DNA of 64,000 nucleotides from Sva-07 sp963715285 (GTDB taxonomy: Bacteria; Actinomycetota; Acidimicrobiia; Acidimicrobiales; Ilumatobacteraceae), in contig CAVQRU010000007.1 in assembly GCA_963715285.1 (NCBI GenBank), positions 62,001 through 126,000 of the forward strand. The letters run 5' to 3'. The position numbers and the translations under genes are program-made. Shown in pieces: positions 18,899 through 28,438 of this stretch. Position 1 is the first letter of the stretch. Each line of letters begins with the position of its first letter. The notes beneath the pieces are model-generated. The model did not search any database, was not told the origin of the DNA, and saw only the letters and a list, made by a program, of their open reading frames with translations.

Positions 18899-20005
18899 AT
18901 GGACTTCGACTGGACTCCCGAGCAGACAGCCCTCCGCGACCAGGCCCGCAAGGTCGCCACCGGGGCGGTGGAGCGCTACGGCCGCCACAACGACTCGTGG
19001 ATCAACGGCTTCTCCAAGGAGTTCGCCAAGGAGATGGCGGCACACGGATGGATCGGCATGACCTGGCCGGTCGAGTTCGGTGGCGGCGGTCAGCCCGCCA
19101 TCAATCGGCTGATCATCGGCGAGGAACTGATCGCGGCAGGCGCTCCGATCGCGGCGATGTGGTTCGCCGACCGCCAGATGGGTCCCACCCTCATCCACTA
19201 CGGCACCGCCGACCAACAGGCCGAGTTCCTCCCCGGGATTCTCTCCGGCGAGACCACGTGGTGCATCGGCATGTCGGAGCCGAACTCCGGATCCGACCTG
19301 GCCTCGCTCGTGACGAGCGCGGTGCGCGATGGCGACGATTTCGTGATCAACGGTCAGAAGATCTGGACGAGCTTCGGCGAACTCGCCGACTACTGCTACC
19401 TGATCTGCCGCACCGACGCCGACGGCCCCCCACACCGCGGAATCAGCGAGATCATCGTCCCGATGGACACCCCTGGCATCGAGGTCCGCCCGATCACCGA
19501 CATGACCACCAACCGCCACTTCTGCGAGGTCTTCTTCACCGATGTCCGCGTTCCGGTCGCCAACCTCGTCGGCGTCGAGGGCAACGCCTTCAAACAGACG
19601 ATGGCCCAGCTCGAACACGAACGCGGCGGCATCGATCGGCTCGTGTCGAACCGGGCGCTGTACGAACTCGCCGTCGAACGCGCCGACCGCACCGATCCTC
19701 GGGTGCGTGACGAGATCGCCCGGCTCGAGACCGGGTATCGAATCGGCCGCATCCTCGTGACCCGCGAGGTACTCCGCCAGGCTCCGGCCGGATTCTCCGC
19801 TGCGACCAAGTGCTTCTGCACCGAGCACGAGATCGACGTCGCGGAGTTCGTCGCTCGGACCTTCGGTGCGGAGGCGATGGTCTGGGACGATGTCACTCGC
19901 GGCCTGGTCTACGCGCCGGGATACACGATCATGGGCGGCACCTCCGACATCATGCGCAACATCCTCGGCGAGCGGGTGCTCGGACTCCCTCGCGAACCAC
20001 GCTGA
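18899..20005 (+). CDS. acyl-CoA dehydrogenase
   Basis: FAD-dependent acyl-CoA dehydrogenase of 368 residues. N-terminal helical domain (FDWTPEQTALRDQARKVA), central beta domain with GMSEPNSGSDLASL and GQKIWTS, then the helical C-terminal domain with GGTSDIMRNILGERVLGLPR. A catalytic glutamate at the usual GYT region (YAPGYTIMGG) is not apparent there, so the base may lie elsewhere. Start ATG 18899 gives the typical family N-terminus. Substrate chain length cannot be told from sequence. Divergent from icd. Confidence 0.9.
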   Translation: MDFDWTPEQTALRDQARKVATGAVERYGRHNDSWINGFSKEFAKEMAAHGWIGMTWPVEFGGGGQPAINRLIIGEELIAAGAPIAAMWFADRQMGPTLIHYGTADQQAEFLPGILSGETTWCIGMSEPNSGSDLASLVTSAVRDGDDFVINGQKIWTSFGELADYCYLICRTDADGPPHRGISEIIVPMDTPGIEVRPITDMTTNRHFCEVFFTDVRVPVANLVGVEGNAFKQTMAQLEHERGGIDRLVSNRALYELAVERADRTDPRVRDEIARLETGYRIGRILVTREVLRQAPAGFSAATKCFCTEHEIDVAEFVARTFGAEAMVWDDVTRGLVYAPGYTIMGGTSDIMRNILGERVLGLPREPR

Positions 20006-20103
20006 CACCACACGGCGGCCGCCGGCGCCGGCGAGGTACGATCGGACCATGGACGGTGACGCTGAGCGCGCGGCGACCACAGTGAGCACCGAACGGGCGA
20101 GCC

Positions 20104-21000
20104 ATGGCCCAGCGACCTGACTTCCTGGACTTCACCGTCGGCAACGACCAGCTCGCAGCGTTGCGATGGCCCGGCCTGCTCGGCACGCCCACCATCGTCG
20201 CCGTCCACGGCCTCACGGCGAACGCGTGGGCATGGGATCCGTTCGCCCACCACCTCGCCGGAGGGGCGCAGGTCGTGGCCCTCGACCTCCGAGGCCGGGG
20301 CCAGAGCCTGGAGACCGCCGGACCGTACGGAATCCGTCGTCACGCGGACGACGTCGCCGCCGTCATCGAACAGCTCGACGGTCCCGCGTTCCTCATCGGG
20401 CACTCGATGGGTGCCGCGGTGGCGCTGATGGTCGCGCAACGCCATCCGCATCTCGTCCGCGACATCGCGCTCATCGACGGCGGCCCGCCCCTCCCCTGCC
20501 CGCGCGGGCCCGACGTCGACCTCGACGAAGTGCTCGACACGATCCTCGGTCCGGACATCCAGCGGATCGGCACGATCTGGCCCGACCGGGTGTCGTACCA
20601 CGCGATGTGGGCCGCCCACCCGGCATTCGGGGATGGCATCGGTCCGGATCTCGAACGCAACCTGCTCACGGAACTCGTCGAGGTCGAGGATGGATTCCGT
20701 GTCGCCGTGAACGAGGAGGCCGTGCGTCAGGACGGTCGAGAACTCCTCGCCGACGACGAGGTGCGGACCCTGCTCGATCGACACGAGACCCCCGTCACGA
20801 TCGTCCGTGCCGAATTCGGGATGCTCGGCTCACCTCCCCCGGTGATCACCGACATGCAACGACGCCGTTATCCGCAGCACCGATGGATCGAGGGCGCGGG
20901 CCTGAACCACTACTCCGTCGTCAACAGCGCAGCCGGGGCGGCGCTCGTGGCCGACGCAGTTCGTGAGGTCCTCACCGGGCCACCACCCGTTCGCCCCTGA
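20104..21000 (+). CDS. alpha/beta hydrolase
   Basis: 298 residues with an alpha/beta hydrolase core: HGLTANAWAWDPFA oxyanion region, DLRGRGQS, nucleophile Ser in IGHSMGAAVAL and C-terminal His in GLNHYSV. A cap of about 100 residues follows the nucleophile. Cytoplasmic, no signal peptide. Reaction unknown; lipolytic or dehalogenase-like relatives share this layout. Confidence 0.88.
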   Translation: MAQRPDFLDFTVGNDQLAALRWPGLLGTPTIVAVHGLTANAWAWDPFAHHLAGGAQVVALDLRGRGQSLETAGPYGIRRHADDVAAVIEQLDGPAFLIGHSMGAAVALMVAQRHPHLVRDIALIDGGPPLPCPRGPDVDLDEVLDTILGPDIQRIGTIWPDRVSYHAMWAAHPAFGDGIGPDLERNLLTELVEVEDGFRVAVNEEAVRQDGRELLADDEVRTLLDRHETPVTIVRAEFGMLGSPPPVITDMQRRRYPQHRWIEGAGLNHYSVVNSAAGAALVADAVREVLTGPPPVRP

Positions 21001-21052
21001 CCGAACGGCTTCGGCTTGCTACGGTTCGACGAGTTCTCGAAGGGGAGGTCGC

Positions 21053-21487
21053 ATGTACACAACAATCGTGGTCGGCACCGACGGCTCGGCCAGCGCCGAG
21101 AAGGCGGTGTCGCACGCTGCACAGTTGGCGGCCCTGAGTGGCGCGCATCTGCACGTGGCGATGGTCGCCCCGCGCATCCCGGTCCTGGTGGCTCCCGACA
21201 TGGTCGTCGCTTCCAACGAGTGGGGTGAGGCCAGTGAACAGACGACACGAACCGCCCTCGATTCGGCGGTCGCCATCGCCGCCGAACTCGGCGCAGAGGC
21301 AACCCCGCACGCACTCGGCGGCGATCCCGCCGATGCATTGCTCTCGTTGTGCGAGGAGGTGCACGCCGATCTGCTGGTGATCGGCAACCGGGGTATGCAT
21401 GGCGCTCGCCGCTTCCTGCTCGGCAGCGTGTCGAGCCGCTGCGCCCATCACGCCGACTGTTCGGTGCTGATCGTCCAGACCACGTGA
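21053..21487 (+). CDS. universal stress protein
   Basis: 144-residue UspA-fold protein. It opens MYTTIVVGTDGSASAEKA and ends with the nucleotide-binding motif GNRGMHGARRFLLGSVSSRCAHHADCSVLIV, which matches the ATP-binding G-2x-G-9x-G(S/T) class. Start 21053 is preceded by AGGGGAGG. Its stop overlaps the GTG start of the amidase (GTGA), suggesting coupled translation. Confidence 0.92.
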   Translation: MYTTIVVGTDGSASAEKAVSHAAQLAALSGAHLHVAMVAPRIPVLVAPDMVVASNEWGEASEQTTRTALDSAVAIAAELGAEATPHALGGDPADALLSLCEEVHADLLVIGNRGMHGARRFLLGSVSSRCAHHADCSVLIVQTT

Positions 21488-22920
21488 CGTCGAACGCCGC
21501 ACCCCGAGCCACGCCGCTGCCGGACGCCACCGAACTGGCGTCGCTGGTCCGCGACGGCCAAGCGTCGCCGGTCGAGCTCGTCGACGATGCGATCGAACGC
21601 ATCCAGCGCCTCGACCCCACGCTCAACGCCGTCATCCACGAGCGATTCGAAGCGGCGCGTCGAGAGGCGGCCGGACCGATCCCCGACGGGCCGTTCCGCG
21701 GGGTGCCCTTCCTCGTCAAGGATCTGGGCTGCGAGATCGCCGGCGAGCCGCACACGCTCGGCAACCGAGCGATGAAGCAGATCGACGCCCGGGCCCAGAC
21801 CGACTCGTACCTCTACGAGGCGATCCGCGGGGCGGGGCTGATCACGCTCGGACGCACGAACACCCCGGAGCTCGGCAGCACGATCACCACCGAACCCGTG
21901 GCGTTCGGCCCGAGCAGGAACCCGTGGAACCCGGACCACTCGACCGGCGGATCGTCGGGGGGCTCCGCCGCGGCCGTGGCTGCCGGCATGGTGCCGATGG
22001 CCCATGCCAGCGACGGTGGCGGCTCGATTCGAGTTCCCGCGAGTGAGTGCGGGCTCGTCGGCCTCAAACCCAGCCGCGGCCGGATCAGCCATGGCCCGAT
22101 GCTCGGGGAGGGGTGGGCGGGCGCGACCACCGACGGCGTGGTGTCACGAACGGTTCGCGACACCGCTGCACTGCTCGACGTCATCAGCGGTCGCCGTACC
22201 GGCGATCCGTACAGCGCGCCGGCGCCGACACGGCCGTTCAGCGCCGAAGTCGGCGCCGCTCCCGGACGGCTCCGCATCGGGCTGGCCCCGGACCACGCCG
22301 GCGTCACCACCGACGCCGAGTGCGTCGCCGCCGTCGAACACGCGGGCGAGCTTCTCGAGGCCCTCGGCCACGATGTCGAGATCGCCCAACCCGAGTGCTT
22401 CTTCGACGACCGGTTCTCGCGTCACTTCGTCACGATCATCGCCGTGGCGACAGCGATCGACTTCGAGACGATCGGCGACGCGATCGGTCGGCCGGTCGAG
22501 GAATCCGATGTCGAACCGGACAACTGGACGTTGGCCTCGATCGGTCGGGCGATCTCGGCGACCGACTACGTCCAGTCGATCAACTGGACCCACGCCTGGT
22601 CGCGCCGGCTGCAGGCCTGGTGGGACGACTTCGACCTGCTCGTCAGTCCGGTGATCGCGGTCCCTCCCCCACCGATCGGTTGGCTGAGCGACCCCGAACT
22701 CGGCACCGATCGCCTCACGAGCATCCTGCAGTTCACGGCGCAGTTCAACGTGAGCGGGCAGCCGGCGATCTCACTGCCACTCGGGTGGAGTGCCGACGGA
22801 TTGCCGATCGGCGTGCAATTCGTCGGCCCGGTCGACGACGAGGCGCTCCTGCTGCGGGTTGCATCACAGCTCGAGGTCGCTGCTCCCTGGGCGAATCGCA
22901 CACCGCCGATCCACGGCTGA
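21484..22920 (+). CDS. amidase-signature family hydrolase
   Basis: 478 residues of the amidase signature family. The Ser-Ser-Lys set is visible: Lys in FLVKDLG, the glycine-serine run STGGSSGGSAAAVA and the nucleophile Ser in GGGSIRVPASECG. C-terminal LPLGWSADGLPIGVQFVG is typical. Start GTG 21484 overlaps the stress-protein stop. It could hydrolyse amides or act in an ureidomalonase-type pathway; GatA is unlikely since no gatB or gatC is near. Confidence 0.9.
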   Translation: MTSNAAPRATPLPDATELASLVRDGQASPVELVDDAIERIQRLDPTLNAVIHERFEAARREAAGPIPDGPFRGVPFLVKDLGCEIAGEPHTLGNRAMKQIDARAQTDSYLYEAIRGAGLITLGRTNTPELGSTITTEPVAFGPSRNPWNPDHSTGGSSGGSAAAVAAGMVPMAHASDGGGSIRVPASECGLVGLKPSRGRISHGPMLGEGWAGATTDGVVSRTVRDTAALLDVISGRRTGDPYSAPAPTRPFSAEVGAAPGRLRIGLAPDHAGVTTDAECVAAVEHAGELLEALGHDVEIAQPECFFDDRFSRHFVTIIAVATAIDFETIGDAIGRPVEESDVEPDNWTLASIGRAISATDYVQSINWTHAWSRRLQAWWDDFDLLVSPVIAVPPPPIGWLSDPELGTDRLTSILQFTAQFNVSGQPAISLPLGWSADGLPIGVQFVGPVDDEALLLRVASQLEVAAPWANRTPPIHG

Positions 22921-22971
22921 ACCCGACCGGCGACGGCCGACTCCGCGCCGGCCGACACGGCATCGGTCGGC

Positions 22972-23796
22972 GTGCTGGACCACCATGGGCCGGTGCGTGT
23001 GATGACCTGGAACCTGTGGTGGCGGTTCGGCCCCTGGGAGCAGCGCCATCGGGCGATCGTCGACACCATCCGGGCCGTCTCCCCCGACGTGGTCTGTCTC
23101 CAGGAGGTGTGGGTCGAGGCCGAGCGCGACCTGGCGACGGCGATCGCCGCCGAACTCGGCTACCACTGCGTCCGCAGCGACGCGATCGGCACGCACCCGA
23201 TCGGATTCGCCAATGCCGTGCTGTCGCGGTGGCCATCCGAGCGCCTCGCCGACGAAGCGCTTCCCCGTGGTGACGGGACCCGAGGGCCGCGCCGCGTGGT
23301 CGCCGCCACGATCGCAACGCCCTGGGGTCGGTGGCCGATCGCCACCACCCATCTCGATCATCGCTTCGACGAATCGTCCACCCGCATGCTCCAGGCCGCA
23401 CGACTCCTCGAACTCGCCGCCGACTGGCGCGGCGACGCGACGACCGACCTGCCCGTCGTGCTCGGCGCCGACCTGAACGCTCTGCCCGACAGCGACGAGA
23501 TCAGGCTCCTGACCGGTCGACGCACCGGTGTGGCCGGCATCGTGATGTCCGACGCGTGGGAACAGTGCGGCGACGGACCCGGTGCGACCTGGCAGCGCGA
23601 CAACCCCTACACCGCCGGCACCGCGTGGCCGGAACGGCGGATCGACTACGTGATGGTGTCGTGGCCGCGTCCGAGGCCGGCCGGCAACCCGACCCGTGCG
23701 TGGATCGCAGGGAACGGCCCGGTGGACGTCGACGGTTCCGCCGTGTGGGCGAGCGACCATGCCGCCGTGGTGGTCGATCTCGTCACGCCGGACTGA
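22972..23796 (+). CDS. endonuclease/exonuclease/phosphatase-family protein
   Basis: 274 residues with the EEP fold motifs: TWNLWWRFG, CLQEVW (catalytic Glu), TTHLDHR, GADLNALPDSDEI (Asp-Asn) and the terminal WASDHAAVVVDL (Asp-His). All the expected acidic and His residues are present, so a metal-dependent phosphodiesterase or phosphatase is likely. No signal peptide. Start is GTG 22972; the conserved first strand begins only 11 residues later, so a later GTG is possible. Lies 51 nt after the amidase. Confidence 0.88.
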   Translation: MLDHHGPVRVMTWNLWWRFGPWEQRHRAIVDTIRAVSPDVVCLQEVWVEAERDLATAIAAELGYHCVRSDAIGTHPIGFANAVLSRWPSERLADEALPRGDGTRGPRRVVAATIATPWGRWPIATTHLDHRFDESSTRMLQAARLLELAADWRGDATTDLPVVLGADLNALPDSDEIRLLTGRRTGVAGIVMSDAWEQCGDGPGATWQRDNPYTAGTAWPERRIDYVMVSWPRPRPAGNPTRAWIAGNGPVDVDGSAVWASDHAAVVVDLVTPD

Positions 23797-23828
23797 CGCG
23801 ACGGATCACCGCGGATCACAGCGACGGA

Positions 23829-24800
23829 TCACAGCGTCACGACCACCTTGCCGTACGTGCGACGCTCGGCGAGATCCTGGAGTGCGGTGGCTGCGTCCTC
23901 GAACGCGTACGGCGGATACAGCGGCGGGTCGACCGCTCCCGTGGTGGCCATGTCGAGCAGGGTGGTCATCTGCTCGCGCAGCGACTCGGGGAACCGGGCG
24001 AGGGAAGCGCCCCAGTGCACGCCGACGATCGAGTAGCTCTTGAGCAGGACGTGATTGGTGGCGACGTCGGGGATGCCGGCGACGAAGCCGATCACCAGCA
24101 GCCGACCGTCCCAGCCCATGCATCGACGCACCTGGTGGAACGTGTCGCCACCGACGGGGTCGTACGCGACGTCGACGCCACCACCGCTCGCGTCGCGCAC
24201 GAGGTCCACCCAGTCGGGCGTCGCCTGATGGTCGATCACCACGTCGGCACCCACGTCGCGGGCGAGCGAGCACTTCTCCTCGCCGCCGGCGACGGCGATC
24301 GTTCGGGCACCGGCAGCCTTCGCGAGCTGGATCGCCGCCGTCCCCGTCCCGCCCGCCGCGCCGGTGACGAGCACCGACTCCCCCGCTCGGAGCTTCGCAC
24401 GGTCGCGCAGCGCGTACAGGGTGGTGCAGTAGTTGATCGGGATGGCCGCTGCGGTCGCTGCTGACACCCCGTCGGGGACGGCGAACACCGCCTGGGCCGG
24501 ATGGGTGACCTGTTCGGCGAGCCCACCGCCACCGAGGAACACGACGCGTTGCCCCACGTCGAGACCGCTGACGCCCTCACCGAGCGCTCGGACGGTGCCG
24601 GCGAGTTCGCCGCCGGGCGTGAACCCCGGCGCCGTCTTCACCTGGTACTGGCCGCGGCACTGGAGGACGTCGGGAAACGCGAGGCCGACCGCCTCGACGT
24701 CGACGAGCACCTCACCGGCGCGTGGTTGTGGTGCCGCTTCCTCCACCAGCCGGAGCTGGTCAGCCGGGTCGCCGAGTTCCTGCAGTCGCCAGATGCGCAT
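23829..24800 (-). CDS. zinc-independent quinone oxidoreductase, MDR superfamily
   Basis: 323 residues, NADPH:quinone oxidoreductase type of the medium-chain dehydrogenase family. Visible: N-terminal GroES-like domain (GFTPGGELAGTVRALG), Rossmann nucleotide-binding VTGAAGGTGTAAIQLAK, and GVHWGASLARFPE in the C-terminal part. The catalytic-zinc cysteine and the structural zinc lobe are absent, which fits the quinone reductase branch. Single gene, convergent with the EEP gene. Confidence 0.9.
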   Translation of the reverse strand: MRIWRLQELGDPADQLRLVEEAAPQPRAGEVLVDVEAVGLAFPDVLQCRGQYQVKTAPGFTPGGELAGTVRALGEGVSGLDVGQRVVFLGGGGLAEQVTHPAQAVFAVPDGVSAATAAAIPINYCTTLYALRDRAKLRAGESVLVTGAAGGTGTAAIQLAKAAGARTIAVAGGEEKCSLARDVGADVVIDHQATPDWVDLVRDASGGGVDVAYDPVGGDTFHQVRRCMGWDGRLLVIGFVAGIPDVATNHVLLKSYSIVGVHWGASLARFPESLREQMTTLLDMATTGAVDPPLYPPYAFEDAATALQDLAERRTYGKVVVTL

Positions 24801-24857
24801 GACGCGACCGTAGGCCGCACGACGACCTTGTGGAGAGCCGCGTCGGCCGACCCGTGG

Positions 24858-26561
24858 TCAGGGCGTGCCGATGCGACTCCGCGAGTCGACCAACCGGACC
24901 GGGCGAATGCCCCGGAACCCCGGTCCCGCGGATCCGAGGACGTCGACGAGGACGTCCGCGGCAGCGGACGAGTAGACGCAGATCTCACCGTTCACGTCGG
25001 GACGGACCACGGCGAAGTTGGCGACCGTCTGACGCGCCGAGATGTTCACGTTCGAGGTGTCCGGGCGACCCTCGGCACAGGGGTAGACCGTGCCGTAGCC
25101 GGCCCCGTCGGCGTCGACGAGCGTCACGTTCATGAACACGCCCCGGCTGGCCGCGCCGGACGGCAGGGCCGACCGAGCCGAGAAACGCACCACTCGTCCG
25201 GCGGCCCGAACGGATCCGTCCGACCTCGTGTCGACCAGTCGTCTCGCCTGCGGCACCTCGATGGGGGCATCGTCACTGAACGAGGCGAACCGGTCGACGA
25301 TCAGATGCACCGCGGTCGACGACGTCACGCAGATCTCTCCCCGCGGGTCCGGTGTGGCCATCACGAGATTCGGTGTGACCGAACCCGGAACGACGTTCAC
25401 GTTGGAGGTCTCCATCCCCCTCACGCCGCACGGCTGGACCGTGACGAAGCCCGCAGCGGCAGCGCCGAGCGCCGTGACGTTGAGGGCGACGGCACCCGAT
25501 CCAGGGGGGCCGACGCTCAGACGCAGTTCGGTCATCGCCGGTTGACGTTCGCCGCGGACCCGGCTGTCGTACAACCGCGCCGGGGCGCCGTCGACCACGT
25601 CGACCGAGTCGTCGAACCGCCCGAACACGTCGACGATCACCTGCGCGGAGGTGTCGTTGTAGACGCAGATGTCACCGCTCGGGCCGACGGGGACGATCGC
25701 CGCGGCAGCAACGGTGTGGTCGCGCCGGTGGTTCAGGTTGCTGACCGGCGGACGGGGTCGATCGCACGGGTAGGCGCCGAACCAGCCGACGGTCCGTGTC
25801 CCGGTCGCGGTCAGGTTCACCGCGACGGCGCTCGTCGAGGCGCCGTCGGCAACGTGGACCCGCGTGACGGTGCCGTTGTCGAGCCGGGTCTCGTTGTTCC
25901 TGACGGCGCCGGCGATCAGGCTGCTGTACAACGCAGCACCCTTCGGGTTCAGGTGGATCGCGTCGTAGGTGAGACCGGGTTGATCGGCAGCGGCCGCCCA
26001 GTCGACGAGCGTGAGATCGGGGTGACGCTCTGCCGCACGTTCGAGATGCTGATTGACCGTCGGGAAGTACCACAGGTACTTCAACCCTCCCTGCCACGCC
26101 GACGGCGACACGTACTGCGGCTTCACCTCTCGCAACGTCACCCAGTAGACGTGCTCGACGCCGGCGGCGGTCAGCGTCTCGACCATCGAGTCGATCGACC
26201 GGTCGAAACGCGCCGGATCCCAGTACGGATAGTTGTAGCCGCTGCCGATCACGACGTGATCGCCGATGATCGAGCGGTTCGACGTCAGCGTGGGGACGAC
26301 GTGCCGTTCGCGGAGTTGCTCGACCATGTACGCCGGTGTCCCGATCGTGTTCACCTGCCAATCGCTCGGAAACGCCCTGGGGAGCGCAGCCGCCGCGCCC
26401 AGGCCGACGGAGTCGGCGAAGAGCGTCACCCGGTGCTCGGATGGTGCGGGGGCAGCGACGGCCGCAGGCGCGTCATGCGAACCGATGCCGATCGAGGTGA
26501 CGAGGAGAGCACCAGCGAGCGCGAGGCCGACGCGTCCGGCCGTCCGCACCATCCGGGTCAT
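24858..26561 (-). CDS. secreted SGNH hydrolase-like protein with C-terminal DTR-type surface repeats
   Basis: 567 residues. An N-terminal hydrophobic signal anchor precedes the SGNH-like domain (block I FADSVGLGAAAAL; the DAIHLNPKG block with the catalytic Asp-His). A long C-terminal region contains three copies of a module ending with ICVY/ICVT-DV/DR and starting L(Y/V)DSR-x or LVDTR: these repeats appear in secreted actinobacterial proteins. ATG 26561 overlaps the upstream stop by 4 nt (ATGA), so it is cotranscribed with the next gene. Function inferred: acylhydrolase or acetyltransfer at the surface. Confidence 0.8.
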   Translation of the reverse strand: MTRMVRTAGRVGLALAGALLVTSIGIGSHDAPAAVAAPAPSEHRVTLFADSVGLGAAAALPRAFPSDWQVNTIGTPAYMVEQLRERHVVPTLTSNRSIIGDHVVIGSGYNYPYWDPARFDRSIDSMVETLTAAGVEHVYWVTLREVKPQYVSPSAWQGGLKYLWYFPTVNQHLERAAERHPDLTLVDWAAAADQPGLTYDAIHLNPKGAALYSSLIAGAVRNNETRLDNGTVTRVHVADGASTSAVAVNLTATGTRTVGWFGAYPCDRPRPPVSNLNHRRDHTVAAAAIVPVGPSGDICVYNDTSAQVIVDVFGRFDDSVDVVDGAPARLYDSRVRGERQPAMTELRLSVGPPGSGAVALNVTALGAAAAGFVTVQPCGVRGMETSNVNVVPGSVTPNLVMATPDPRGEICVTSSTAVHLIVDRFASFSDDAPIEVPQARRLVDTRSDGSVRAAGRVVRFSARSALPSGAASRGVFMNVTLVDADGAGYGTVYPCAEGRPDTSNVNISARQTVANFAVVRPDVNGEICVYSSAAADVLVDVLGSAGPGFRGIRPVRLVDSRSRIGTP

Positions 26562-28363
26562 CGGACCCACCATCCGGTGACGTCGAACAACGTCTGCGTG
26601 GTCCGGTCGGAGTACACGCACAGCCTTCCGGTCCCTGACACGCCGGTGGTGACGGAGTTCGCGAGCGTCCGGCCCGGTCCCGCATTGACCGACGAGGTCG
26701 GTGGCATCGGGCCGCACCCGTACGTCACCAGATACCCGCCGCTCGTCGGCCCGACCATCGTGACCGTGCCCGTCACCGCTGCAGCTCCATCGGGGGCCAC
26801 GCGGACGTCGAGCGTCTGCGCGGTTCCCTGGATCGGGGCCCAACCTCCGATTCCGTTGCGGGTGTCGAGCAGGCGGGTCGGCACGACGGGAACGAACGCC
26901 AGTCCCCCGTCGCCGAACGTGCCCGTCAGATCGACGATCACGTCGGCGCGGCTACTCGTCCGCACGCAGACGGTGTCCTGTCCCGAGGTCGGCACGAACG
27001 CCGAACCTGCAACCGCCTCCGCGACGCCGTAGTTGACGTTCGACACCCCCGTGGTCGCGCCGCACGGCGCCGCGCGCAGCCAACCCGGTTCGGCCGCGTC
27101 CACCACGGTGAGGTTCAGGGCCACGGCGGTCGCCCCGGGCGGCGTCGGCACCGTCAATTCGACCGATCGTCCGGTGGTACGGGTGTCCACGAGCCGTCGG
27201 TTCGCGGGCAGCGGCGTGAACCCGGAGCCCCCGACACCACCCACGCCACCCACGCCGCCGACGAAGGCTCCCTGCAGGTCGACGATGACGTCGGTCTCGC
27301 CCTGGTTGGTGACACACACCGCCCCGTCTCCGTCGACGGGGGTCACCGTCATCGCCCCTCGCGAGACGCCGGCGGTGAAGTTCACCGTCGATCCGTTCGT
27401 CGACCTCCCGCACGGGCCGACGGCCAGGTAGCCATCGGCGGAGGGGTCCGCGGCGGTGAGGTTCAGTGCCACCGCCGTCGCTCCCGCGGGCAGCTCGGCA
27501 CCCAGCGGCACCGCGAAGGTCGAGTCGCCCGTACGGCGGTAGGGCGCGTCGCCTCGGGTGTCGATCACCCGAGCCGGCACGAGCGGGACGAACGTGCTCC
27601 GTGGAGCGCTCGGCGCGGGGAGGCGTGCGTCGGCACCCACACGCTCGGCGCGTGCGAGGTCGTCGGTGAACTGTGTCGCCATCCGCAGCGAACGCTGGCG
27701 GTATCCGGCGACGTCGAGGTGAATGTTGTCGCTGCTGCGGTATCCGCCGCTCCCCATCTCGGCGGGCCAGTTCCAGGTGAAGAAGTCGGCGCGTTCGGCC
27801 GCGATCTGCGCGAGCGCACTGTTCCAGGCGTCGGCGGACGGCCCGCTGCCGACGCGCTGGGTGATCATCGGCCACCAGATCCGGTGTCCGGCGCCGATGC
27901 TCGCCACCACGTCGAGGATCCGCGTGCGTGCACACACCGCATCGGCGTTGCAGATGCCGGAGTCGTTCGCGCCCAGGTTCACGATGACGTTCGGGGCGTC
28001 CCAACCCTGACGTCGCCAGGTCTCGAACCACCACCCTGCGGTGGTGCTGTCCGTGGTCGGTCCCGCCTTGTAGCCGACGCCGGCACGGAAGCGGATCGGT
28101 CCCCAGCCGAGCGCATGGAGACGGTCGGGCAGCGTCGGCTCCCACAGCCCCGCACCGAGGAGCACCGAGTCACCGAACACGGTGACGGCCCCCAACGGGC
28201 CTGGCGTCACGAGATCGATGTCCTTGCCGAGGACGATGCCGTCCGCACGACCCTCCGGCGGGAGGACGGAGACCGCGACGAGCAGTGCCGGCAGCAGCAC
28301 CACGGCGCCGAGCAGGCCTCGGAGCCGCGGCCACCCGAGACGCGTCCGCTGCGTGTGGCTCAT
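26558..28363 (-). CDS. secreted SGNH hydrolase with DTR-type surface repeats
   Basis: 601 residues. Signal anchor LRGLLGAVVLLPALLVAVSVL near residue 15-35. SGNH domain from about 58 to 230: block I FGDSVLLGAG, NLGANDSG, and the DNIHLDVAGY block with the Asp-His pair. From residue 250 on come three repeats beginning VIDTRGD, LVDTRTT and LLDTRNG, each with an internal Cys pair (e.g. VGPCG and VCVT), plus a short GGVGGVGGVGG linker. Operon with the gene downstream; divergent from a third SGNH gene 75 bp away. Confidence 0.85.
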   Translation of the reverse strand: MSHTQRTRLGWPRLRGLLGAVVLLPALLVAVSVLPPEGRADGIVLGKDIDLVTPGPLGAVTVFGDSVLLGAGLWEPTLPDRLHALGWGPIRFRAGVGYKAGPTTDSTTAGWWFETWRRQGWDAPNVIVNLGANDSGICNADAVCARTRILDVVASIGAGHRIWWPMITQRVGSGPSADAWNSALAQIAAERADFFTWNWPAEMGSGGYRSSDNIHLDVAGYRQRSLRMATQFTDDLARAERVGADARLPAPSAPRSTFVPLVPARVIDTRGDAPYRRTGDSTFAVPLGAELPAGATAVALNLTAADPSADGYLAVGPCGRSTNGSTVNFTAGVSRGAMTVTPVDGDGAVCVTNQGETDVIVDLQGAFVGGVGGVGGVGGSGFTPLPANRRLVDTRTTGRSVELTVPTPPGATAVALNLTVVDAAEPGWLRAAPCGATTGVSNVNYGVAEAVAGSAFVPTSGQDTVCVRTSSRADVIVDLTGTFGDGGLAFVPVVPTRLLDTRNGIGGWAPIQGTAQTLDVRVAPDGAAAVTGTVTMVGPTSGGYLVTYGCGPMPPTSSVNAGPGRTLANSVTTGVSGTGRLCVYSDRTTQTLFDVTGWWVR

Positions 28364-28438
28364 CCGGACGTCCAGACTATTGGTCGCGGTGGCGACCCGG
28401 GGCCTCGGGGTCGTCGTCGGAGACGTAAGGTCGCGGAG